DNA of 64,000 nt from [Eubacterium] siraeum (GCA_025150425.1 CP102281.1:806001-870000); one strand, 5' to 3'; shown: positions 24,767 through 33,771, counted from the first letter of the stretch. A program made the numbers and translations. Notes: generated from the sequence alone by a model not told the origin.

Positions 24767-26458
24767 TCAGATATTCAGCAGATATGACAGTGTATCGCCT
24801 ATTTCTCCTAGTGCGTTTTCAGGTGTCATACCGACAAGAACATCGGTGGCTCCGTGTTCAACGCAGAAGGAAGCAACGTTGAAGTTGCAATAGCGCACAT
24901 CTATGACATATATTTCACTGAACGATGACGTGAGGCAGGGTATCATTGCGCTGGGGTAATCGTCTTTAAGCACAACAAGAACTCTGTCATTCTTTACATC
25001 GGTGGTGATATGCTTTATATAGCTGTCGGCAACCATATAAAGACTGTAGAACGAGCTTGCGCTGTAGTCAGAGGCGGGCATCAGCGGATATTCGAACTGA
25101 TACTCATAATCTGCATTGTAATACTCGGTGGTATAGTCGTTCTTGGGTACATAATAAGTGAATGTTTCGCCCTCGTACATAAGGCCGTCATAATTTGTTG
25201 CGGCATATACGGAGCCTAAGCAATCCTTCTCGTATTTATCGTAACCGGACAGCTTTGCGAATTTTACATCTGCGGCTTTGGCAAAGCTCTGAGCGACATA
25301 ATATGCGCCGAGCTGCTGCCAGTGGCAGTCACGCAGGAAGAAAATATTCTCCTTCTGGTGAGGCAAAAGAGCATCCATAGCATCTATGACCTTGACATCC
25401 TTGCTCAGCATATTTGAAATATATACGGAGTCGCTAAGCTCGGTATACTGAGCCTTCTGAAGCTGAGAGGGGGTAATGAATGTATTCTGCGTCAAAGCAA
25501 GCAGGCTGTAGACATTTGCACCGGGAAGCGCTTTTGCAAGTGAATTTACCGTGTTGGCATAGTCCTCCGCATTTTCACGTTTGCCACTGTAAATCTGTGC
25601 ACCGTATATGGTGTCGCCGCTTTGATAAACAAGCTGTGAGCCTTCTTCGAAAAGCACCTGTGCATCCGGGTCGGAGGGCTCTGTATATGTGTTTTCGGGC
25701 TTAGGCGAATTACTGCTTTCATCGGACTTTGAACCGGTTTCGCTTTGCTGATTTCCTGAAGAAGAATCATTCTTACTTTCGGTTTCGGGGGCGCTTGAGG
25801 GAGCGTCACTTGAAGTGTCCGACGGTGCGGGGGTAACGATAACGATAGGCTTTGTTGACGCAGTTGTAACCTCGGTCTGAGATGAACCGCTGTTTACCTG
25901 TGTGACATTGCCTTTAATCTCAGCGCCGTTCAGCGAGAATCCGAAAAGCGAGCGGAAGCCTGCGCCGATAGACTTGAAGGTATCTCTGAACGGTACGGTA
26001 TCATTGAAGAAATAGCTTATATCCTCTGTGTATTTACCGCTCCAGTAAGCGTCCCATGTAAACTCAGGGAAGGTGGCAAGGTTACGCTTTTCGGCTTCGG
26101 ATATGGTAGGGCGTGGCAATACAAGCAGACCGACAGCCACTACAGCAAAGAATGCGGTGCATACGCCGATATTTATTCTTACGGCAAGCTTTTTTTTACG
26201 CTCGGAATCGGAACTGCTTTCGGGCTGTACCTTATCTTCCTTGTCCTGCTTTTCGGGCTTTACTCTGATCTGCTTTGTGCTTTCTGAGTTTTTTTTGCCT
26301 TTCGTGGCTTTTACGGAATGAGTATCTTCGCTTTTTGCGGCTCTGACAGGCTTTTCGTGTTTTGCTTTCTTAGGCTCGTGGCTTTTCTGGGATTCCATCT
26401 TCCGACGGTATATCTCGTTAAGCTCCTCAAGCTCCTTATCATCAATATGGTCTGACAA
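24767..26458 (-). CDS. DHHW-family (AlgJ/AlgX-like) exported acyltransferase partner
   Basis: A 563-residue type II membrane protein. Cytoplasmic residues 1-95 are Lys/Glu-rich, one membrane helix follows (about 100-120), then RPTISEAEKRNLATFPEFTW and a DTVPFRDTFKS region typical of DHHW/AlgJ-type proteins. A Ser/Asn/Thr/Pro-rich linker (about 190-265) precedes the catalytic part. The expected D-H-H-W motif reads DCHW (RDCHWQQLGAYY), and a later VADSY could hold the serine. It is 17 bases downstream of the MBOAT gene, and together they resemble AlgI/AlgJ-type O-acetylation systems. Target polymer unknown. Confidence 0.82.
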   Translation of the reverse strand: MSDHIDDKELEELNEIYRRKMESQKSHEPKKAKHEKPVRAAKSEDTHSVKATKGKKNSESTKQIRVKPEKQDKEDKVQPESSSDSERKKKLAVRINIGVCTAFFAVVAVGLLVLPRPTISEAEKRNLATFPEFTWDAYWSGKYTEDISYFFNDTVPFRDTFKSIGAGFRSLFGFSLNGAEIKGNVTQVNSGSSQTEVTTASTKPIVIVTPAPSDTSSDAPSSAPETESKNDSSSGNQQSETGSKSDESSNSPKPENTYTEPSDPDAQVLFEEGSQLVYQSGDTIYGAQIYSGKRENAEDYANTVNSLAKALPGANVYSLLALTQNTFITPSQLQKAQYTELSDSVYISNMLSKDVKVIDAMDALLPHQKENIFFLRDCHWQQLGAYYVAQSFAKAADVKFAKLSGYDKYEKDCLGSVYAATNYDGLMYEGETFTYYVPKNDYTTEYYNADYEYQFEYPLMPASDYSASSFYSLYMVADSYIKHITTDVKNDRVLVVLKDDYPSAMIPCLTSSFSEIYVIDVRYCNFNVASFCVEHGATDVLVGMTPENALGEIGDTLSYLLNI

Positions 26459-26475
26459 TGTTACTCACTCCTTTC

Positions 26476-27879
26476 TCAGAACTGCCAGTAGATAAACGGG
26501 TTGTTTGTGGCGTTTACAAGCAGGATGCTGCTCAGTGCAAATACCGCAACATTAAGCACCGTCTGACCTACAGAGGTTGCAAGGTAAAGATTTTTGCTTT
26601 CTAATTTTTTCTTGAGTGCGGGGATAACAGGCATACACAGCACTACGCTGACGATGAAAAGCCAAGCGTTAGCTGTCATATTCTGCATCGAAATCTTGTC
26701 TGTGAACGAGTTTCCGTTAAGTCCGACAAGGTTTCCGAGGAATGTGCCGAGCTTGCCTAAATCGGTAAAGTAGAATATGCCGAAGCCGACAACAACTACT
26801 ATCGTATTGTAAATATGTGCAACAGCCTTAGGCATCTTTCTTATATTCTTGTTGCCTATGGTACGTTCTATCAGAATGAACAGTCCGAAGTAAAGACCCC
26901 AGATTATATAGTTCCAGTTTGCGCCGTGCCAGAAGCCTGTGCAGAACCATACGAGAAAGAGGTTGAGGTATTTTCTTCTCTTACCGAAGATAGGAACATA
27001 CAGCAGGTAGTCACGGAAGAATGTACCGAGCGAGATGTGCCATCTCTGCCAGAACTCAGTGATATTCTTGCTGACAAACGGATAACGGAAGTTTTCGTCA
27101 AAGTGGAAGCCGAATATACGTCCAAGACCTATGGCTATATCGGAATATCCGGAGAAGTCGAAGTAAACCTGCATAGCGTAGACTATTACCGTGTACCACG
27201 TTCCGACAACGGACAAAGACGCAAGATCGCCGGTCTTGAAGAACGTATCGACGATAGTGCTGAGGTTGTTTGCAAGGATGACCTTTTTACCAAGACCCAT
27301 GCAGATTCGTGTAATACCCTCGCTTACATCGGCAGAGGTTATAACTCTGTTGTCTATCTCGTTTTCGATTACGGCATAGCGGACAATGGGACCTGCAACG
27401 AGCTGTGGGAACATCGAAATGTACATAAGCAGTTTGTACCAGCTTCTCTGCACCTTTATCTTGCCCCAGTAGCAGTCGAGGATATAAGAGATAATCTGGA
27501 ATGTGAAGAAGCTGATGCCTATCGGCATTTCAATATGCGGAACGGGCAAATCCACAGGGCTTATTGCATTGAAGTTTTCGACAAGGAAGCCTGTATACTT
27601 GAAGAATACAAGAAGTCCTATATCGAACACAAGCGTACAGGCGGTCACTGCTGTAGCTTTTTTAGTGTCACGGAACTTATCTATCAGAAGTCCGCCGACA
27701 TAGTTTACGGTAACGCTTCCTATAAGCAGGAATACCCACACCGGCTCGCCCCATGCGTAGAATATCATTGAGAATACGATAAGCACCCAGTTTCGATATA
27801 CTGTTTTACGGCAGATGAAATATGCTATAAAGCACAGAGCCATAAAGAAGTACAGAAAAAATAAATCGGCGAATATCAA
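26476..27879 (-). CDS. MBOAT family O-acyltransferase (AlgI/DltB-like)
   Basis: Multipass membrane acyltransferase, 467 aa with about eleven hydrophobic segments. Family motifs are QRWHISLGTFFRDYLLYVP and the catalytic His in WCTGFWHGANWNYIIWG. It hands acyl groups across the membrane to an external partner, here probably the DHHW protein encoded next. It is closer in look to AlgI-type alginate/peptidoglycan O-acetyltransferases than to DltB, because no other dlt genes are present. A promoter is at 27960-27988. Confidence 0.92.
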   Translation of the reverse strand: MIFADLFFLYFFMALCFIAYFICRKTVYRNWVLIVFSMIFYAWGEPVWVFLLIGSVTVNYVGGLLIDKFRDTKKATAVTACTLVFDIGLLVFFKYTGFLVENFNAISPVDLPVPHIEMPIGISFFTFQIISYILDCYWGKIKVQRSWYKLLMYISMFPQLVAGPIVRYAVIENEIDNRVITSADVSEGITRICMGLGKKVILANNLSTIVDTFFKTGDLASLSVVGTWYTVIVYAMQVYFDFSGYSDIAIGLGRIFGFHFDENFRYPFVSKNITEFWQRWHISLGTFFRDYLLYVPIFGKRRKYLNLFLVWFCTGFWHGANWNYIIWGLYFGLFILIERTIGNKNIRKMPKAVAHIYNTIVVVVGFGIFYFTDLGKLGTFLGNLVGLNGNSFTDKISMQNMTANAWLFIVSVVLCMPVIPALKKKLESKNLYLATSVGQTVLNVAVFALSSILLVNATNNPFIYWQF

Positions 27880-27924
27880 CTGTATCGTCCTTTCTTTTGC
27901 AGCTTTTAGTATCTGTGATTTTTT

Positions 27925-27988
27925 GTCTGCCTGATTTGAGGCAGACCCTAATCAGTATAATTATACTATATCCGAGCCTGTATGTCAA
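27925..27988 (-). promoter_or_regulatory. Promoter and 5' leader hairpin of the MBOAT operon
   Basis: On the minus strand TTGACA (27983-27988) and TATAAT (27960-27965) are 17 bases apart. Just past the start point an 8-bp hairpin GTCTGCCT / AGGCAGAC (27925-27946) lies in the leader; there is no T run after it on the minus strand, so it is not an obvious terminator. Confidence 0.78.
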
Positions 27989-28133
27989 TTTATAAACTGC
28001 ATAACTGTGATGTTTTTCGGTACTGCGAAATGTAAGGTTAACAGCCGGCGGTTTTGGAGTGGGGGAGGCGGAAAAGTGATGCCGCTTCTGTGCCAGCCAT
28101 ACAACAAACCCCCGAAACCGTGATGTAAAACGG

Positions 28134-28177
28134 ATATGTACCCTCCTTACTGGATGTCCAGTAAAGAGGGTACATAT
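28134..28177. repeat. 44-bp near-perfect palindrome
   Basis: Arms 28134-28154 and 28157-28177 match at 20 of 21 positions around a 2-base centre. It lies next to the leftmost guaA-tail-like site. There is no T run on either side. The surrounding 27989-28210 has no credible gene. Confidence 0.75.
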
Positions 28178-28210
28178 CAAACTGGGTGTGGGGTTCAGTG
28201 GGAGAATGGA

Positions 28211-28224
28211 TTATTTCCACTCGA
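28211..28224. other. Left guaA-tail-like att site
   Basis: TTATTTCCACTCGA here matches TTATTCCCACTCGA at 40747-40760 at 13 of 14 positions. Both resemble the guaA end. Confidence 0.5.
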
Positions 28225-28296
28225 CGAATGAAAAGAAAACTTAAACAGTTTTATTTATTAGATTTAGCTTGGATTATTTATATTACTTTCATTATT

Positions 28297-28316
28297 CAGA
28301 TAGTATAGGCTATCTG
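28297..28316 (+). repeat. Small hairpin left of the DUF262 3' fragment
   Basis: CAGATAG / CTATCTG (28297-28303, 28310-28316) followed on the + strand by ATTTTTT. It resembles the CTATCAGA-type hairpins at 40632 and 42314. Confidence 0.5.
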
Positions 28317-28345
28317 ATTTTTTGTCGTCATGACGTTACTGGTAA

Positions 28346-28909
28346 TCATAAGTTATTTATCAATTTAGAGTAAAGTTCTCGGCGCTCTGAATTTGTCTTG
28401 TTTGTGAAATCAATACCATTATACCATGATATTAAATATTGTTTTTGCATATCAGATAATTCAAAGCCATTAAAGGCAAAATAACCTATCATATAATTCA
28501 CATAATCAATTCTTTCTGGCTTTTTTAATGAGTTATCTTTAATAAAATCTAATACCTTATCTTCGTAACTTAATGTAGTTTCAATGCATTTTTTTAGTTC
28601 CTCAGGCGTTAAATTGCACAGTTGATTTTCTTTTGTGTCAGATGGAATCGGTGCGTAATTGATGCTGTGATTTTTTCCGGTAACTATTTCATATGATGGA
28701 TTCAATGCTGCAATAGGATAGGATACAGTTGTCTTCTCTGGCGTAAAGAAATCAAAGCCAACGTCTATCAATCGGCTGTTGAATACGCTTGTGTATTGTT
28801 TATAAATATCAATTCCATACATCTTTAACTTTGAAAAACGCATTTGAATTATACTTACTCTGCTTCCAGCATTGTTAAGCATCTCGAACCATTCAATCTG
28901 TTCGTCCTC
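28346..28909 (-). pseudogene. 3' fragment of a DUF262 gene, cut off by the tet(O) element
   Basis: The frame is open on the minus strand from the element junction at 28909 to the stop at 28346, about 187 codons beginning EDEQIEWFEMLNNAGSRVS. The phrase FEMLNNAGSRVS corresponds to the F-x-x-x-N-x-x-G-x-x-L/V-S turn found in the middle of DUF262 proteins. An ATG at 28882 could start a 178-residue product but has no ribosome-binding site of its own. Joined to the 5' fragment at 39865-40508 it rebuilds a protein of about 400 aa. Its low GC matches the 5' fragment and not the host genes. Confidence 0.72.
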
Positions 28910-30764
28910 AGTCGGTCATTTTTTGCGGACAGTTCATACATGCTATCCTTTTCTGTTCTCTGCTCCTGCGTTTGCTCTCGTTTGATTTCTCCCTCCGTAT
29001 CTTCTTGGCACAAGCAGGACAATACCTTGATGCACCAGAGCCCGGGACATATTCAACGCCGCACACCGTACAATTTTTAGCGGGCATTGCTGCCCACCGT
29101 TTTGTAGGTATGATATGTAATTCATCGACAAAGCCGATGAATTTATAGTAAATCTTGATTTCCTGCTTCACTGTTCCGTCTGCCATCTTCTCACGCTCCG
29201 AAACAAGTATCTTGTCTATGAGTGCGTTTATAACTGTTGCATCCAGTTCTTTTAAGCCTTGATAATTTCGGATAAGGGCGAGGAAGTCACGGATTCCCCG
29301 TGATTTCTCGTAGCTTTCATTAAGAGTTTCCGTCACCTCTTTCAGCCTTGCTTCAATTTCAAGCTGCTCTTTCTGGTATTTCCCCGACATCATCTCAAAA
29401 TTCCGCTCGGTAATACGCTCCATGACCTTATCCTCGTAGAGAGAGGAAAACAGCCTGTCCAGTTCCGCAAGGCGTTTGTTCAGCTTCTTACGTTCTTTCT
29501 CTAATGCTTTCGCCCTGCTCTGGTCTGTTTCCGTGAGCCGCTTTTCTATGGCCCTGACCGCCTTTTCATCATTCACTGCCATATCCGCAAAACAGTTGAT
29601 GTCGGCAAGAACGGCATTGAATAAATCCCTTGCTTCTATATTGTGGGCACTACACTCGCTTCTTCCGTTTCTTGCATAATTATTACATGAATACTGTACA
29701 CAGTCGATAATCTCTGGGCGTTTCCTCCTGTGTACGTTCATTGCCCGCAGAGCACATCCGCAGTCCACACACTTGATAACGCCTGCAAAAATATTTACAA
29801 ATCCTCCCTTGTTCTGTGGAAGCCTACGACTTGTAATAAGCTGTTGGACAATATCAAATTCCTCCTGCGTGACTATTCCCTCATGGGTATTGGGTATCAC
29901 TTCCCATTCTTCGGGCAGCTTAGAGGGGCGTTTCTTGCTTTTCATATTGGCGGCAATCCGTTTGTAGCCTACAAGATTTCCCGCATATATCGGGCTTCTT
30001 AAAATGCTCCTCACGCTGTTCCCACTCCAAATATAGCGTTTGTCCTCGTTCCCCTCAAAATGACGTTCAAAGCCTGTTTCGCCACGCTCCGCCGCATAAG
30101 CGGCAGGGCGTAGGATATGCTGTTTATTAAGATGTCTGCAAATTTTGGCAACTCCATTCCCTTTTAATGCAAGGTCGAATATCTCTTTTACAACATGTGC
30201 CACTTTATCATCTATCAGCAGATGGTTGTGGTCGGCAGGGTCTTTGATATAGCCATAAGGGGCGGTAGTTCCCATGAATTTCCCCTGTTGAAACCTCGCC
30301 CGATATGCCGATTTTATCTTAACAGATATGTCAGCGGCATACATTTCGTTTAAAATGTTGCGGAAAGGCGTGATGTCCATAGCAGATTTATTCAAGGTAT
30401 CTACGCCGTCATTGACCGCTATATACCTCACGTTATGCTCTGGGAAGAAAACTTCCAGATATAACCCACAATCAAGATAGTTTCTCCCCAGACGGGATAA
30501 ATCTTTCGTAATCACGCAGTTTATCAGACCGCTTTCAATGTCTTTTATCATATTCTGGAAACTTGGTCTTTGGAAATTTGTACCAGAATAACCATCGTCC
30601 ACATACGTTTTTGCTATGTGCCATCCCTGCTTTTTCACATAATCCGTGAGGATGGATTTCTGTGTCGCAATGCTCGCACTCTCGTTATCCGTACCATCGT
30701 CTTTAGATAAGCGGCAATAAATGCCGACTAAATAGATTTTCTTTTCTTCTTTGATTCCTGCCAT
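28908..30764 (-). CDS. Large serine recombinase (TnpX/TndX family)
   Basis: Excises and inserts the element, 618 aa. The N-terminal resolvase domain has YCRLSKDD with the nucleophilic Ser, and the conserved DDGYSGTNFQRP and TKDLSRLGRNYLD. A Recombinase domain follows (about 165-290). The zinc ribbon uses CVDCGCA and a later C-x-C-containing segment, then comes a coiled coil (about 395-470) and a DUF4368-like C-terminal region (KIYYKFIGFVDELHI). A terminal extra zinc finger, CTVCG...CPAC, lies near residues 575-600. The stop codon falls right at the element end. A ribosome-binding site GGAGG precedes the ATG. Confidence 0.95.
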   Translation of the reverse strand: MAGIKEEKKIYLVGIYCRLSKDDGTDNESASIATQKSILTDYVKKQGWHIAKTYVDDGYSGTNFQRPSFQNMIKDIESGLINCVITKDLSRLGRNYLDCGLYLEVFFPEHNVRYIAVNDGVDTLNKSAMDITPFRNILNEMYAADISVKIKSAYRARFQQGKFMGTTAPYGYIKDPADHNHLLIDDKVAHVVKEIFDLALKGNGVAKICRHLNKQHILRPAAYAAERGETGFERHFEGNEDKRYIWSGNSVRSILRSPIYAGNLVGYKRIAANMKSKKRPSKLPEEWEVIPNTHEGIVTQEEFDIVQQLITSRRLPQNKGGFVNIFAGVIKCVDCGCALRAMNVHRRKRPEIIDCVQYSCNNYARNGRSECSAHNIEARDLFNAVLADINCFADMAVNDEKAVRAIEKRLTETDQSRAKALEKERKKLNKRLAELDRLFSSLYEDKVMERITERNFEMMSGKYQKEQLEIEARLKEVTETLNESYEKSRGIRDFLALIRNYQGLKELDATVINALIDKILVSEREKMADGTVKQEIKIYYKFIGFVDELHIIPTKRWAAMPAKNCTVCGVEYVPGSGASRYCPACAKKIRREKSNESKRRSREQKRIACMNCPQKMTD

Positions 30765-30818
30765 ACTGTAAAACCTCCGTATCTGTCCTATCTGTTTTCA
30801 TGTCCCATTGCGTACATT

Positions 30819-31010
30819 CTAAGCGGACAGCCCCTCATTGTCGAAGGTGTCGCCCTCGGCAATCTTCTTCCGAATATCCTCGGAGATAATCGGGACAAAC
30901 GCTTCTGTAACGGTCTGTGTGCCGACATATTCACGGCTGATTATCATCTGCACTGGTGCTTTTGGCACGATACGCTTTCTCTTTTTATCTGCTTTCTTAT
31001 CCTCGCCCAT
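30819..31010 (-). CDS. Small conserved element protein of unknown function
   Basis: A 63-residue Lys-rich protein beginning MGEDKKADKKRKR and ending with an acidic tail. I chose ATG 31010 because AAAGGAAG precedes it. The frame also opens at 31082, overlapping the stop of the next upstream gene by one base (TAATG), but that extension runs over a GC hairpin (CAGGGC...GCCCTG) and looks less protein-like. Unknown function; its position between the recombinase and the PC4-like gene suggests a role in element maintenance or transfer. Confidence 0.6.
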   Translation of the reverse strand: MGEDKKADKKRKRIVPKAPVQMIISREYVGTQTVTEAFVPIISEDIRKKIAEGDTFDNEGLSA

Positions 31011-31081
31011 ACTTAAATCTTCCTTTCCAGACAGGGCAGGGAAGAGTTTGGAAATGTCCCCGCCCTGCCAATCAGATACCA

Positions 31082-31312
31082 TTAATCCTCGCTGTTTAAT
31101 TCTTTCTGTAATGCTTTAAGGAGTGCCGCCGCTTCATCAGCGTTCAGCGTGATTCCCTTGCCGCACTTTTCACGGTTCGGGGAAAAGCTGCGGATGTCAT
31201 ACTTCGGCTCTTTCCCATTCCATGAAATGAGATTGATTTCCTTTGTGTAGCCACTGTCGCCCGTAGACAATACTGCGATTTCCTTTACGATTTCATACTG
31301 GATTTCTCTCAT
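31082..31312 (-). CDS. YdbC/PC4-like single-stranded DNA-binding protein
   Basis: A 76-residue protein with the PC4-type layout: four beta strands (EIVKEIAVLS, YTKEINLISW, KYDIRSFSP, GKGITL) then a helix rich in Ala and Leu (NADEAAALLKALQKEL). Bacterial YdbC proteins of this family bind single-stranded DNA, which would suit plasmid-like transfer or replication of the element. It is common in Firmicutes conjugative and mobilizable elements. The assignment rests on overall pattern. Confidence 0.75.
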   Translation of the reverse strand: MREIQYEIVKEIAVLSTGDSGYTKEINLISWNGKEPKYDIRSFSPNREKCGKGITLNADEAAALLKALQKELNSED

Positions 31313-31357
31313 TCTCCATACCTCAACTCTCTGTATTTACTTCCCGAAAAAAGAAGA

Positions 31358-32212
31358 TTAGCGGCTGTCACGGTTGCGTTTCCTCTGCAACTCACGCTCC
31401 AAAAGTTTGATGATGGTTTCCTCCATCTGCTTCGGCGTTGTGTTCTTCGGAAAGTATTTTTTCAGCTTGCTTGTGTTGATTTTCAAGGTTTCTTTCTGGT
31501 TGCCCTTTTCCTCCGTCATAATCGCAAATATCGTATCCATGTCAAGCCGCCCGCTCTGGCTTAACTGTTTCATCCGCTGTGCCTGTGAGAGTGAGGGCGT
31601 TGCTTCTTCGCTCTCCATCGTGGCAAAGAGGTTTTCCTGCTCGTCTTTCTTCAAGAAGGACAGTTCCACCGCAGGCGTGAGGGCGATTTTCCCCTCGTCC
31701 ACCATCTGCAAAATCGGCGGTATCAGTTCCGTCAGGCGGATAAAACGCTGCACGGTCATCCTGCCCACGCCGAAGCCCTGTGCCACCTTGTCGTCCGTCC
31801 GCAACTTCGTCACAACTTGTGACGAGGTTAAGTCTGTGCGGAAACCCTGCCGCTTCATGGCTTCGGATTTCATCTTGTAAGCAAACGCCCGCTCCGATGG
31901 CAGGATATTCTCACGCTGCAAATTGCTGTCTACAAGGGTGATGATGGCTCGGTCACGGTCTAAGGGCAGGACAAACGCAGGCACGGTATTTATCCCTGCA
32001 AGTTCAGAAGCACGGACACGCCGCTGTCCTGCAATCACTTCATAACCGTCCCCGTCCTCTTTCGGGCGTGTGATTATCGGCGTGACAATGCCAAATTCCT
32101 TGATGCTTTCCGCTAACTCTGACAGTGTTTCATCTTCTGCCACATGAAACGGATTGTCGGGGAACGGGTACAAGTCTTTGGTCTTTAACACCTTAAAATC
32201 CTGTTTCTTCAT
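31358..32212 (-). CDS. ParB/Spo0J-family partition protein
   Basis: A 284-residue ParB-type protein. The N-terminal CTPase/nuclease-like domain contains YPFPDNPF, ELAESIKEFGIVTPIITRP and the GQRRVRASE box with ALAGI-like helix. A helix-turn-helix region follows (about 110-190: VGRMTVQRFIRL). The C-terminal 60 residues are Lys/Glu-rich. No ParA is next to it. In such elements it may act in stability or as a regulator. It overlaps neither neighbour; the relaxase gene upstream ends 8 bases before it. Confidence 0.9.
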   Translation of the reverse strand: MKKQDFKVLKTKDLYPFPDNPFHVAEDETLSELAESIKEFGIVTPIITRPKEDGDGYEVIAGQRRVRASELAGINTVPAFVLPLDRDRAIITLVDSNLQRENILPSERAFAYKMKSEAMKRQGFRTDLTSSQVVTKLRTDDKVAQGFGVGRMTVQRFIRLTELIPPILQMVDEGKIALTPAVELSFLKKDEQENLFATMESEEATPSLSQAQRMKQLSQSGRLDMDTIFAIMTEEKGNQKETLKINTSKLKKYFPKNTTPKQMEETIIKLLERELQRKRNRDSR

Positions 32213-32220
32213 TCACATAT

Positions 32221-33186
32221 CTACCTTTCTTTCGCTCTGCTTCTATGATTTTTCTGCAATTCTTCCAACACTTCGGGCGGTATTTTTGACAGCAGCCGCC
32301 CCATCTGCTCGTTGGTTCTCTGCAATTCAAATATCTTCTGATTCGCTTTCTGCACCTTTAGTTCCTGCTCGTACTTTTCATCACGCATACGCCCCGCATA
32401 GTCTGATTCCTGCCCAATTCTCTCTTTCAAACTGTCGATATACGCCTGCTGTTTCCCGATTTCCTTAGAGAATTTCTCCACGTCTGGCAGCCATGCAGAG
32501 AGTAAATCTAACGCTTTATCCCTTTTCTTCCCTGCGTTAAAGGCGTTGATGTCGGATAGGGCAGACACGATTTCTTCATACTGTTTATCAAGCCTGCCGC
32601 CTAATTTATAGAGCCATGTGGGGACGTGTTTCCGCTTGGTTTCCATTGAGGACTGCCCCCGTTCAAGCTGATTCCACCGTGAGGACATCCGCTCATGGTA
32701 GGCGGTCTGCCACTCGGATAATGATTTCTGGTTGCCTAAGATAGCTTTCGCTGACAGCTTATTGTCTGGCGTAATCGGCACAAAGCAGAGGTGCATATGG
32801 GGCGTTCTCTCGTCCATATGGACGACAGCGGAGAGGATATTCTGCTTTCCAACACGCTCCGAAATGAAGTCAAGAGCCGTCTGGAAATACGCTTTTTGTT
32901 CTTCGGGCGGTAACTGGTTCATAAATTCTGGTGAAGCTGTGATGAGCGTTTCCACCATCATCACGCTGTCTTTCCTTGTCCTGCACCCCGCTTCGGCTAC
33001 CATGCGGTTAATCTCTTTCTTGTAGGTGTACTTTGGTGGTGCTATGAGATGGTAATTGTTTTTAGAGCGTTCCATATCTATATCTGGGTTGCTTTTGTAG
33101 GCTTCTTTCTTCCGCTCGTTGTGGCGTTCACAAGCCGCAACGCCGCCCGCTTTTCGTTTCTGGAAACGCAGGATTGCATAAGGCAT
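32221..33186 (-). CDS. MobV-family relaxase (Mob/Pre)
   Basis: DNA-nicking transfer initiator, 321 aa. The N-terminus MPYAILRFQKRK and the KSNPDI...NYHL element are typical of Mob/Pre proteins. The metal-binding motif is HMDERTPHMHLCFVP, with the HxDExxPHxH signature. The C-terminal third is a coiled coil (about 230-310). Start ATG 33186 is chosen for AAAGGAGG upstream and homology; the frame is open further to 33357 but that part reads through iteron-like repeats. The oriT at 33464-33494 lies upstream, as in pMV158. Confidence 0.93.
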   Translation of the reverse strand: MPYAILRFQKRKAGGVAACERHNERKKEAYKSNPDIDMERSKNNYHLIAPPKYTYKKEINRMVAEAGCRTRKDSVMMVETLITASPEFMNQLPPEEQKAYFQTALDFISERVGKQNILSAVVHMDERTPHMHLCFVPITPDNKLSAKAILGNQKSLSEWQTAYHERMSSRWNQLERGQSSMETKRKHVPTWLYKLGGRLDKQYEEIVSALSDINAFNAGKKRDKALDLLSAWLPDVEKFSKEIGKQQAYIDSLKERIGQESDYAGRMRDEKYEQELKVQKANQKIFELQRTNEQMGRLLSKIPPEVLEELQKNHRSRAKER

Positions 33187-33227
33187 AGGCGGATTCCTCC
33201 TTTCTTTCGGCGGGTGACCGTCCTTTG

Positions 33228-33771
33228 GGGTGACAGCGGTGACGGTGGTGACAGCAGTTTTGGGATACCCCCTGCCGACTGCCGCAACTGTCACCCTCAC
33301 CCCCTGCATGACGGTCATGTCGATGATGACGGTGTTTTTGGGATACCCCCCTCGCAAGAGCCGTCACCGTCATGCCGCCATTCTTTTATCCGAAGCCGTA
33401 AGGCGTAGGATAGCAGGGCACAGCCCTGCCTTAAGGGAGTCCAGAGGGAACGTCTGGCACACGACTTTGCAGGGCAAAGTGTAGTGTGTTACACCCTGTA
33501 AACGCAGTCGGAAAAATCGGAATGATTTTTCTGACCGCAGGGGTGGTTTTACACGACCGAAAAGGGCGAGTAAATCTCACGCCTGCATTTTGCGTTTACG
33601 GGGTGTTCTCCCGTAGGGATGACAGCGGCAGGGTATCCTAAAATCACTGTCACCACCGTCACTGCTGTCACCCGCAGGGCAGAGCCGCCAGCTTTACATG
33701 GCTTTAAGCGTCAATGACAGTAACAGGGGGGTATCCTAATATCGCTGTCACCACCATCACCGCTGTCACCC
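33228..33771. repeat. Iteron-like repeats around the mob-repA gap
   Basis: Three copies of a unit of about 43 bp with the core CTGTCACCACCGTCACCGCTG followed by TCACCC and preceded by GGGTATCC: 33631-33673 and 33729-33771 in one orientation, 33228-33271 inverted. A partial inverted copy is near 33325-33349. The copy at 33729 lies inside the 3' end of the ATPase gene. They frame a region of about 400 bases without a gene that holds the oriT. Such repeats are typical of Rep or Par binding sites. Confidence 0.75.
33464..33494 (+). other. pMV158-type origin of transfer
   Basis: ACTTTGC / GCAAAGT (33464-33470, 33474-33480) forms a hairpin that is followed by GTAGTGTGTTACAC. TAGTGTGTTA is the nick region conserved in MobV-type origins, so cleavage is expected between G33488 and T33489. 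A second small inverted repeat GTGTA / TACAC (33479-33483, 33490-33494) brackets the nick. It sits 280 bases upstream of the relaxase gene. Confidence 0.8.

Noticed and set aside
26815-27771. A 318-codon open frame antisense to the MBOAT gene
   Set aside because: It has no ribosome-binding site or family features, and the opposite strand encodes clear MBOAT motifs with a consensus promoter.
28134-28177. Palindrome considered as a transcription terminator
   Set aside because: No T run follows on either strand, and it does not end a gene.
28081-28231. A 31-codon frame through the palindrome
   Set aside because: It has no ribosome-binding site, and its sequence is dictated by the inverted repeat.
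31010-31082. N-terminal 24 codons of the small element protein
   Set aside because: They overlay a GC-rich hairpin, and a better ribosome-binding site precedes the internal ATG at 31010; kept only as an alternative start.
33228-33771. GTCACC repeats considered as a CRISPR or minisatellite
   Set aside because: Only three full copies in both orientations, next to rep and mob genes; iterons explain them better.
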